Assembly (NCBI GenBank): GCA_947846985.1
Contig: CANTUZ010000020.1
Coordinates: forward strand, 5,429,459-5,493,458
Length of the DNA stretch: 64,000 nt
From: Fratercula arctica
Taxonomy: Eukaryota > Chordata > Aves > Charadriiformes > Alcidae
Reading direction: 5' to 3'
The position numbers and the translations under genes were made by a program. This document shows, piece by piece, positions 47,201 through 59,200 of the stretch; positions within the stretch are counted from its first letter, which is position 1, and each line of letters starts with the position of its first letter. The notes beneath the pieces are model-generated. The model worked only from the letters and a program-made list of their open reading frames with translations. It was not told where the DNA came from and did not search any database.

Positions 47201-50200
47201 TGAATCCTTTGTCGTCCAGCTGATTCGTCAGGGGAATGGAGCCGGCTGCGTTTGTGATCTCCCAGTGCCACTTGACGGGGCTGAGTCGTCTTCGTGCCAG
47301 GGAACTGGCAGACGGTGCTGTGGCGTGGAGGCTGCCCAAGCTGGGAGCCATGGCTCGCGTGCTCTGCGCCTCCCTGCCGGCATTCGCTTCGACTCAGCGG
47401 CTGCTGAGGAGCCCAGGGCAGAGGAGGGCAGGGCAGGGTTCAGAGTTATGACACATTCGGGGCTGTGCTGCAGGCATATTTGAAATACTGCCTTTGAGTC
47501 AAGCCTGGGACTGTGCTGCATCTGTCTGTCCATCTGAGGCTGCACGAGGATGGCCCCGGGAGAAGCCAGGAGTCCTGTGTGCTCTCAAGTGAGGCACAGG
47601 GAAGGAATTGCAGGGAAGAATATAGCTTATAGATGCTTAACTTGCGCTGCATTCCTCTGGTGGTTTCAGAGCCCTCGGGGTGAAGCCCAGCAGCCTAACG
47701 CCTCCCACTGCAGCATCCCAGGGCTCGCATGACAGAGAGACGGAGCCTGCAGCAAGGACAGGTTTTTTGGTGAAAAGTGCTGTTGGAGGCACGGGTAGGA
47801 AGAGGCGCATGGTCTTTGTGCAGTATTTGGATCTTTCGTGTTAGCTGTACGCGACATTACTTCACAGTCTGTGTGAAACTTTAGCCCTCAATGCTGTGTT
47901 CCTCTTGGGACCTCCGTTTGGCTTCAAATTCTTCTGTAAACTTTATTAAGTAGCATAAAGGCTTTACAAAGGATGGGAAAGGTTGATTCCTGAGGTACTG
48001 ACTCAGAAGATGATGGCGAAGCTTTGCGTCGTGTGGATTAAGCGTAACGAGACATCAGACTTATCTAAACATTTTGCCCCTTCTCCTTTTTCTGTTTTTT
48101 TTCTCTCCTTTAAAAGAGTACAGGAGGTAGATTACCAAAGGGAGAGCACGTTACATCCATGATCACTTTAACCATTGCAAGGCCAGAACGAGGGATGAAG
48201 TTATTACTGTGTGAAGAGAATTAAAAATCACCTTTAAGGAGGTGATTTGTCCTGGCCCTCAAACCAGGGCGACGAGTTATGGTGTAAGAGTGCAGCAAAC
48301 GCGTTTTGTCTTTAGCAACGGCGTCTGGTAAGATGAGGAGCAAGTGCTCTTTCCCTCGAGCGCGAGCAGGCAGGGCAGGCAGCGCTGCCAGCTGGCAGCG
48401 GGTCTGTGGAGCTGCCTGCGAGAGGCAACGGATCCTCGGCCAGTTTCCTTTCCGCTCCTGTCCTGCGGGAACTGCTCGCCTAGCTTCTTACAAAAACATA
48501 ACCTTTGGTTGCCACTTGTTGTCTATTGATCCTTTCAAAGCTTTTCTTCACGCAAAACATAAATGAGTACTCTTGGTGGTCCAGGTGCTCTGTAAATAAA
48601 GATTCCAGCCAATTGATCTGGTTATGGGAGTCATTCAGTGAAATGAATGGGACAATTTAAGATTGTGATAAAAGGGAAGGAGGGAGATGACAAACTCAGA
48701 CCTGGAAATATCATTATGAATTGAGAAATAATTTCCCTCAGGAAGTGGCGGCTATCTCATCGGTCATCTAATGAGCTAATTAGAGCAATGGAGAATACAG
48801 TTGAGGTAATAATTCCGGCATGGCAGAGAGGAGCTAGACCCAACATGCCGCTGCTATCTGACTTCTGAACATTTCCAGAGGTTCAGGTTATAAGATCTGA
48901 AGTTGGACTTTCCTGATAGCATACAAGAAGGTTAACAAAGATGTTCAGTTTGCTTGATCAAATAAGAACTTAGCTTGACTTTTAGGCACGCTGACTTCAG
49001 TATGTGCCAGTGCATGCACAGTGTGTCTGTCACGGTAGAACTTAGATATTGACTTCCAATAGGGATGTTCCTATTTAAGTTACCTTTGATTTTTATAAAT
49101 GAGGAAACTCAATTTCTGCCAATTTAAAGCATCTTGTCTATTTTCTTTTGTTGTAGTGAAAGTCCTCACGGAGAGAGAGCCTCAACAGAAGACTCGGTTC
49201 AGGATGTTACGGCTGAGCACCACACCAGTGATGATGGTATGCAAAGTCTATTAACTCCTTGGTTAACTGGTACAACCTGCCGTGGGGGAGGCAGAGAAGA
49301 TAGTGCCTTGCAATTTAAGTTCAAAGTTAGATCCAAAGTGGAGTTTAAATCAGAATAGTCACTTGAAACATCACGTACAGCATTTGATGCCAAAAAGTAA
49401 AAAAAAGTGTGGGATCAACAGGAATCTTTAGAAGGTACCTGACTATTTTTGAAGTATCCCATTTTCAAGGGTGTCTTATCTTAGCAGCAGGCCTGGGCAC
49501 ACTCCACGCTTGCGCGACTGTTTGAGCTCATCTGTACCCTAGAAAGATCTTAGAGTTGGACGTGGTGGGGGAAGCGTGGAGCCAAAGGCTGGATACGTCT
49601 CAGTGTGCATTCCCGCTCCCCTCTGCCTGTGCCAGGCATTTCCCCTTTCGGTACCTTTGGCAAGGGAATGGTGAGTGCCTTAAACCCCAGTGCTTCTGCT
49701 TTAAGGAAGCAAGCAAAATAAAATCAAAAACTGTCTTCCACTGGGAGCCAGGTTTTAGGCTGGAGGGTCCTGGTGGCCTCTCTCGTTGATAATTTTTGGG
49801 TCTCTTTGGGGAAACTGTTACATTTCTTGTCTGATCAATGAAAAGGGGTGCCAACACTGAGAATTTCACGATATTTCCTAAGGAAAAGGGGATACTGCAG
49901 TCTTTGAGTTTCTGTTGTTGATACTTCCAATGACTCTTTCTGCAATGGGGGACAGCTTCATGGGAGCCCCATCCAGAGCAGAGGAAAAGATTACGTTACT
50001 GATGTGAAACAGTGATCCCCAGAATACTGACCAGCATGTAAAGCAGACTGACCAGAACAGAACAGAACATTGTTTTATTCTTGAGTTTTGGCCCCTTGCA
50101 ATTGTCTAAGTTCATTCTGTGATGGTTTTACTTGTGATGGTCTCAGTTGTAAAGGTGGGAAGAAGGTAGCAATCCCTTAAAATTAGATGACATCCATTTT

Positions 50201-53200
50201 GAGCTGGTCTTTAGTAATTTACTCAATGGCTCTGCCATGTTCTCCTGTGCTGCTTTTTGCTCTCTCTGCTCCAGCAGTTGCCTAACAACCTTTCCCATGG
50301 CATCGCTGTGCTCCTGTTGGCTTCATGATGTTCATACTGCAATAACAAAGTAAAAAATGTTCAGCATTGCTAGAAACGCTGGAAAATCAGTTCTCCCTCG
50401 GCAAGGTCAAGCCCTGTCACGGCGACTCCTCACCAAGGTTGTTGGGAGGAAACCTAAAGCATACGGGAATGAACCATGAGCTTGCTGTCTCTCAAGAAAA
50501 GCGTTCTTTGTGAAAAGTGTTAGCTTCTTAAAAAAGCATGAAAACATGTCCTTTTTGAGTTGGTACCTAAAGAAGGAGCAATTTCATTGCTGTAGTGAAG
50601 GAAAGGCTGACTCATCCCGCATCTGTGAGGCCTGGGACTAAAGTCTACAGGCTGAAACACCATGGAGTATACTTGCATTGTTTCTGTATGGGATTTTTGG
50701 ATTGCTCGTGTAGCTGCGAGGGCACAATGATGGGAAAATGAGCAGTTAGAGATTAAAGAAGGACACTGTTTTACAGCCTCTGGAACTAGATTGCTTGGGG
50801 CCCCTGAGCAAGGTAAAATTTGGAGGCGTTTTGGATGGAGTTCTGCAACCTACACGGAATATTCCATAGGAAGCATTTGGGAGGGAGCGTTTGGCACGAA
50901 AGCAGAGGAGGGAGCTGGGCCTCTATCTCTTTGAGGGAGGAGCAAGGTCTGGTTAACTACGGAGTCTCACATCCTTCTAATTGGGCTGTGCAGTGTCACC
51001 CCTCGGGCGTACTCGTCAAACGAGCAGCACACGGCTCCGCAACTCAGTGGGATGGATGTTCTTAGGTTTTTCTCACTCCTTCAGTCTCTAGATGGGACCA
51101 AGCACTTGCTCCGTTAGCTCTTTTGTGAGGCTGGCCCTAATCCTCCCAAAGTTAGTTGTCGTCCCCTTGTCTTCACTGAAGGAAGGAATCGGTTTTGGGG
51201 TGAGGGGAGAGGTGGTGTGTTGCAGAGCATCCCTGCTCTTCACCGCCAGCCTCGCTGTACGAGTGAGCGGACACTCTGCTTTGAGACAGGCGTAAGAGGT
51301 CAGAAATGCTGCAAGACAAGCAGGTCGTGTGTTCGTTAAGTTATGTGTATGAGTGGAAAGATTTTAAACTGCTGCTTTCCTGCACAGGCTGTCAGACTGG
51401 CAGGGGTGATTGTTTGGCTTAGCCTTATTGCGCTCTTTATTCACACAGTTTTCTTCTGTGAGCATAAGTGTAGTAGGAAAAAGCTACTGGAAATTAGAGT
51501 CTAAAATCACTTCTCTGGACAAAAGCCAGAGTCCTAAAAAGCAAATTGGAAACATAAGAAACCTGAGTGCCGCACTCATCTGGAACAATAAACACTTCTT
51601 AATGAAACAGATGGAATTTACAAAACCACACTCCCATCCCCTTCATAAATGGAGGGGGACACCAAAAAACAGCATTATCGGGGTTTTAGTATTCTGAAGA
51701 AGCTGGCTCCAGAGGCAAAACAAGAGAGAGGAAAGAAGGAGCCAAAACCAGATAACCATGTGCTTTGGGGAGGCTGGAGCACGGCAGCTGTCGCAAGCTC
51801 AAACGTGGGCCAGGCATTTCTCACCCTTGGAAATATCCCGCTGGTTGCTGTGGGCTGATAACAGGGTCGGTGTGAGGCTGGCCACAGGCTTACCTGCAAT
51901 GTGTGATTTGACAGAATTCTGAGCTGTCTGGTTTAGTAATGGAGAAATTAATTGTTGGGGAGTCTATCTAGCAGATCCTGTTGCTGATTGCCCTCAGCGC
52001 TTGGTCACTTTGTGCTTTGTGACTCCAGATGCTGGTGGGGCTCTTTGGGGGATGCTTCTGCTCTGCCCTCTCAGACCAGCTGATGGTCGGTGGTGCTGCG
52101 GCATCAGCTTGCTCAGATTGACCTACCCTATAGATTTTCTCAAGCCCAGTTACTACCTTGCCTGCCTACAGGCAGCCTTGGAGACCTAATTCTCGAGTGT
52201 ATGCTCTCGCACAGAATAATTGTGAAACTTGTGGCTCACATTTGGCCTCCCAGTCCTTTTTGGCTGGCTGTTGCACTGTAGAAGCTTCCCATGATGCAGA
52301 GGAGACCTCAGAGTGAAATGATTTATCTGTTCGTGTCCTGGAGAGGAACTGCAAATCTTTTTCCCCAGGAAAAAGCCTCAGTTTCTGCGGACTGCTTGGC
52401 TGTGTTAAAGCTCCTTTAAAGTAATTAGAGGCTGAAGTCCACTGGGACCGTGCGGCTGAGCTCATCTCCATTCCCCTGATGTCTGCCTAGAATTGGGAGC
52501 TGGCTTAATGTATTTTTAGACTCGACGAAAGGCAGATTTTTCTGAGTCTTAAAAAATAATCCACGCGAATTTCATACTGATTTTTCCCAAGTGTCTAAAT
52601 GCCCATATTGTCCCTCTGTACAATATCAGAGTCCTACAGGGACCCGGATTAGCGGCTGGTTGCAGACAGGGCATGGCTGTAGTTCTTGTGTGAGCGTTTC
52701 GAGTGGGAGCAGTCAGCTTTGGAGCATGTTGTGCAGCTCCAAGCGCCGTACCACCGTGCTAGGCTCTGCCGACCCCGGGGGAGCCGCTGGCTCTCCCCAT
52801 CGCCGCACAAACCGCAGCGGTGGAGGCACTGAATGTTTTCGTTAGCTTCCATGACAGTTGGATGAATAGCATGGCCTCCCATGGTGCCAGAATCCGGTCT
52901 CCTGGGTCAGGTGAACCTCACAGGCAGCAGGAATTTCCTTCTGAATAGATGCTTTATTTCTGAAGCAGCTTGGAATCAGAGGATGTTTCCCCTCCCTAAA
53001 TGCTAATAACAACTCCTGCCTGCCTGCCCAGGAGGTTTAGGTTAGCTGCCTTGAGGAAGGCGTACCACAGGCAGATTTTTGTCTGAAACATACCCGATTG
53101 CTACCCAGCTTTGGAATTTTTTTTATTTTAATGGGAGACTAATTTTGCCATTGCCACTTCCATCTTTGTACACTTGAATTGCCGTAAGTGGGTTTATGAC

Positions 53201-56200
53201 TTGGAAAACATGCATGCGTCCCCCACACAGAGATCAGGTAAATGCTGAAATTGCAACATCCTCATATTGTAGGGGTTCCCCTCTGAATCTCACTGCTGCC
53301 TTAAGAAGCAACACTTCATCCTCTTCCATGCTCTCATCATAAGCTGTTTTATGGTAGGTTTAAACTGTTGAATACTTACCTGAGCCCAAGTGTTTAGTGA
53401 ATTATTGTTTATTCCCTTCTATCTCCTAGAGTGTGAGCCCATAGAAGCAATAGCGAAGTTCGACTACATTGGCAGGACTGCACGAGAGCTGTCCTTTAAA
53501 AAAGGAGCTTCTCTCTTACTCTATCAGCGGGCCTCAGATGACTGGTGGGAGGGACGCCACAATGGAATTGACGGCCTTATTCCTCATCAGTATATCGTCG
53601 TTCAAGACACGTATGTTACACTTTAAGCCCATCTGCAAGATGGACTTGCTTAAAACTCAGGTGTGGAATGGAGTGGTTCTGTCAAGGTGCTGACACCAGG
53701 TGGGGAGAGTTCATCCTTCCACCTTCCCTGCGAGAAGGGAGTCCTCTTGAAACAAGCAGAGCTCCGCAGAGGCATAGGTGTCCACCGATGTGGAGGCGTG
53801 ATATAAAAACTGTTTTGGTGCTGCCAGCCTGTTAAAGAGGCAGAGCTGGGATCTCCAGGTTGCTCGCAGAAATCAGGCGCTCTCATTTGAAAGACACATA
53901 AAGATTCTTAAGAGAAAGATGCTAGCACAGTGCTCTTGTCCTGTATGTATGTTTACGTACACAGTGCTGTGTTTGAAATGTGGTTCTGTTGGTCCTGTAT
54001 TGGTTGTGATTTCCTTCCCTCCTCCTTCCTAGTGAGGATGGTATCTCTGAAAGATCCAGTCCGAAGTCTGAAATAGAAATAAATTCTGAGCCACCGGAAG
54101 AAAAAGTGACTGCTAGAGCTGGTGCCAGTTGCCCAAGTGGGGGTCACGTCGCAGATATTTACCTTGCAAACATCAACAAGTAAGAACAGCCTTGCATTAT
54201 TTTACTTAACTGTAAAGATCTTGGTGATGAGTCCAGTGTAACGTTTCCTTCCCTGAAAAAGGTTAACTAATGAGCGCTGCCACCATTATTCTCTGCTTCC
54301 CTCTCTTCTAACTTGCTCACATTTTGCTGTCTTCTCTCTCTGTCACCAGTGTGGCCAATGCTCATTTAAAATCCCACTGGCTTCTCTTCCCTGTCCCCAA
54401 GGTGCCATCTGTTCCCATTTTCCCAAATATGTCCTATTTTTTAAGCTAAGCACACAAAGGGAGGGGAATAGCGGAGTGAGTTCTTATAATCGCGTGTTCC
54501 CATTCCTTGTTACGTTCTGTGATTTGTTATGTCTCGTTTACATTTAAGATGTTTTGTTTTATGGGGTGGGGGACAATTTCTTCAGAAACCAGTGTCACAT
54601 TTTGTGCTAAATGACGTATCTTAAGTCCCACCATCTGGCATCTCCCGTAACGTTCTTTCATTTCTCCAACACTTCTCACCTTAGGTTACTAACCATATGC
54701 TTGCAGTGAAACAACACACCTCCCTGTTGCTCTGACTTTACCTCCTCAACCAGAAATCATTGCTTTAGCCAACACTTAACATAATAAAAAAAAAAAAATG
54801 GGAAATTAAGCTAGTAACGGACTAAATTTCTTGATCTGTTATTTAATTATTCTAGAGCAGACTTATCCCTCGTATCTTTCTGATGATTTCCTTCGTATTA
54901 AAAAAAAGCCCAAGGTCTCTCTATTGTGCAGTGAAGATATTACTATGATAATTACAGTTTTATGGGAGTGGATATTTTTAACCTTCAGTTAATTTAACAG
55001 AATGTAGTATAGAAAGGCATTAGCAGAAATTCATCCTTTTTAAAGGTTTGGACCTGCTAATGGCCCACACAGAGCCTGGTCCTTAGTTTATGGTGTCAGC
55101 AGAGCTCCATTGATACCGGTGAAGTGATGTTAATCTGCATCAGCTTGGGGTCTTTCTTTTATGATATTTATTGCCTGAGCCATTGAAGTATGCCATTCTG
55201 CCGGTTATGGAAAGATTTGTATAATAAACAGACCTGTGTTGGAGCTTCACCGTCTGCTGGTTTTGGTACCATTGTATGTAGTGTTTGTAAGAAGCCTGGG
55301 TAATGTCCACTCCAGTTTTTTTTTCCCTTTAGTAGGGAAACTGATATTTAGCAATAGTAGCATAAGACTCATTTTGTTGTTTTTTCTTTAGGAATGAATC
55401 TTCTGACCTATGTGTGAACAGACTTGAGCAAAATTAAATCAGATGGTTTCGCAATGACAGTTGTGCCACCCACTGAATTATTATTTGGATGCCAAAATCC
55501 TACTGGAGTTAACACTTTCTTGCAGTTATTCATGGGGCTGGTGCTATATATAAATGGATCCTTCCCTGTATAATGGATGCCAAGCTTCAGACCTATGGCA
55601 TAAAGTATTCTGCTGCATTCATACGATTTGAATGGAATCGTGCTGTCAGACCGCATGGTGCTGGGGTAGAAACTAAATTGTTTGGACCAGCTCATCCATT
55701 TGACATCATCTTTTGGTATATCTGTAGCCCTACAGAGATAATGCCCCATGGTCCTGCTAAAGCAATGAAAAAGAAACATCTATTACCACCAGCAAATATT
55801 GGAAATGATTGTTAACCCCAAAGTATGGGGTTCTTTGCTTGCCAGTCTCTGAAAATTACAACTTGATGCCTTGGGCCAGGAGCTTAGTAGACTTATACTG
55901 TGTCCTCCAGTCAAAAATTGTAGCTCTGCTCTTCTAATGTAATAAAAACACATCATCAAAACCTGTTGATGGCACAGAGGGTTTTTTTTGTTCAAATACA
56001 AATTCTTTTCTTCTTGACCAAGTTAACTACATTCCATTCAAGTTTTCTGTTTTTGCTGTGAATGTGCGCAGCTGCCAGAAACTCGGTCTTGTTGTTAGAA
56101 GTGTTAAACTGGAATGATTTATAATTTCACTGTTTCACAATGACGCCTTAAAATCCTGGGTGTATTTGTAATCTGGGTATCTTTACGTCTCTTCCTGTTG

Positions 56201-59200
56201 TCCTCTGTGTTGTTTTGGGGGGATATCTTCAAATTGCAGCCCGTTATGTGTACCTGCTTGTATTGACTTGTTTTGCTTTTGTGACTGAAGGCAAAGAAAG
56301 AAACCAGAGTCAGGCAGCATCAGAAGAGCCTTCCGTCAAAGTGACAGCCATGGACTAGGTAGTTCAATGGCAGAACCAGCCTCCCCAGGAGCCATAGCCG
56401 GTTCCAGACCCTCATCACAGCCCATTATGAGCCAAAGTCTTCCTAAGGAGGTGCCGGATAAATGCTCCATCAGTGGCCATGGCAGCCTCAATTCTATCAG
56501 CCGACACTCGTCTCTGAAGAACAGGATAGACAGCCCGCAGATCCGGAAAACTGTGACAGCAGGGAGGTCCAAGAGCTTCAACAACCACCGGCCCATGGAC
56601 CCTGAGGTTATTGCACAGGTAAAGAGGAGTGCTTTGCCTTAAAGATTTGTTTTGGAAACTTAAAGGAGGTTGGATACAATGAGATGTTGTAATGCAAAGT
56701 CTGATTTAATCTCGTATCCCTTCTCGCAGTGCAATATGAACTTACTCCCCAGCTTGAGCCTAGTCTCTCAGCCTCACTGGGTGTCAGTCACTGAGGCTGC
56801 TTTCATGAGTGAAGATAGTCAGGTCTTTCCTCCATAAAAGCTTGGCCCCGTTCATTATTCAGAATTTAGTTTCAACAACAAAAATGTCCCTTTCAGAAAG
56901 TTACACAGATTCCAAAGCTGTCAGCAAAAAATTAAACAATCATAACTTCAAGACATGAGAAAAGTAAAGTATTTAGTGTCAATTGAACATTCTCCTGTCA
57001 GTCTTGCAAGCTTGCCTGTGGTTAGACATTGGAAGCATATGTAGTAGTGCAGTCAAAATAAAAGCAGGCTGCTGAGTTGTACGGTGCTCACAGTGGCATC
57101 TTTATATGTTCACAGGGTTCAGTGTGTGATTAGAAGCCAACTTTGAATATAATACTGCTAGTTTTCATTAGTTATTTATTTAGACAAGTGCCGTGAAACG
57201 GGGGCAGGCTTCCAGTGCATACGCGGCTGCGCTTTGGCTCCGCTTCGGGACCGACTCCACACACTGAACCAGGCAACGAGGAAACCGGCTGCTCAGATTC
57301 CTTCTGTGCCGCTTAAAGGGAAGGGTGTCCTTAGTATTTTTCTTCATCTTTGCTAGTTTTGCCACAGACCAGTTTATTACAGATTCTTTATCCCTGTGCG
57401 TTCTCCGTATCACCATGTGCAGAGGTCTGTCCCATCCCAGTGTCAGGGACCATGAGCTGCCGCAGCATCTGCTGTTGTTAACCAAACCCCAAGTGTCTTG
57501 CATCCGTACATCTCTACTTTCACAAGCAGAACAGAAAACAAGACAGTCAGATTTGAACAAGTGGCAGCTACTAGTGGGCCAAATGATGTAAATGTTACAG
57601 ATTTCCCTCATCCACGAAGGACTGTCCCTTTTTCCCTCTCCAAGCTGGTAGATGTTCCTGCACACGTGTGTTGCCCGTACCAACTGCTGTCAGTGTGCCA
57701 CGGGGCTATCTAAAGCCAAGGAATGCTCGGGGCTCCGATTACAAAGCCAGCCCTGGGAGACCTGACTTCTCTGCCTGCTGCAGGAGCTCGTGGCTTTCTA
57801 AAGAGCTGGGGCAAGATACGTGAAAATTAAACATCGCTTTTATTGACAAAACAGCAACACCAAGTAATAAATAAGGTCCAAATAAAAATCTGATACTCGC
57901 TCTGATGGAAAGTTGTATTTTGCCACAATGAATATCTTTAGCCCGTTTATTTCAGTGGAGTTATAATATACAGTTCTTGTTGTCTTCATATTTCATTGTC
58001 CTTCCAAGGCTTTGGTTGACATAAATCAGTTTCTTTGTTTTTTCAATTAAGCTCTAACTGAAGTTGTTCTGTCTCTTCTTCCTGCCAGAATGTTAACTCC
58101 ATTGTCCTCACTGGAGAAGAGTTTTGGGAGAAAAAGAAAGGGGGAGGGAGAAAAGGTGGGGGGAAGCTGTGTTAAATTAGTGTTTCTCTTTGCCCTGTAG
58201 TATCTCTTCAAACACCATCTAATAATCATCATGCATTTTACATACTTTCCCTAACTTCATAAGCAAAATCTGCCTGGCCTCAAGATAGGCTGGGAGGTGT
58301 CAGATTTCTGTCTCTGGTTTCCTCCACCATTCCTTGACTGATTTACCTTCCCCACCCCCTGAAAAACCTCTAAGGAAGCTAAAAAGCTGTAGCCAAGCTG
58401 TGAGTCACAGAAAGGCCGAGCTCTGCTGCTCTCCAGCGAATTCCGTGCCCCTGTGGGCTCCGCAGCACGGGCTGTAGCAAACATGTAGGTCCTGCTGCGG
58501 CTGAGAACAAAAAAAGCCATGTTTTTCTCTCAAAGTTTCTTTATATTTATTTGTTAATAACTGTAATATTTTATAAGAGGAAGGAGAAGTGCCAACTTGA
58601 ATTTCTATGTGTTTCTGATGTCTTCTGCGTTTCCTAAAACACTACAATTTTGAGTCCCATATAATACCTTTCTGGGAAGGGAAGACTGCTCGGACGGCAG
58701 GAAAACCGTGAGGCAGCAAGAACACAAGGATTTCAGCATTTGGTGTGTGGCCCATCAGCTGGTGTCAAAATCATTAATTTACTCTCCTCACTCTCACGTG
58801 CCAAGTAAAGTGCAAAAATATGGATCCTGATACTTTGATTCACGTGTTTTTCTGTTTGTTGCTGCATTTTGGAACTTTACTCGTCTTTGAAGTCCAAGCA
58901 GCATCAGGACCAGTAAAGGACCAGATTGGCATTGAGAAAGTGCTAGCAATTATTTTGCTCCCTGTTGATGGAAAATGTTACCGCTTATTGGCTTCAGTGT
59001 GTAACGCTGTGTAGTTTGGCGTGGGTTTCACTTCGACACCTAAAGGTCCTTGACCCGCCAGTTGATTTGAGTGTTGGTGTTTACGGGCTGAAAACAAATA
59101 TGTCGTTCTCAAAGACTGACTTTTATCTCTGTATTTACTTGTCTGGGTTCTGTTACTCACTCGGTTTCTCCTTTGTGTTGGCAGGATATTGAAGCTACTA

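Noticed and set aside
57180..57713. 167-codon ORF (-) and overlapping + ORFs in intron 21
   Set aside because: No conserved motif and no splice or poly(A) context; treated as chance.
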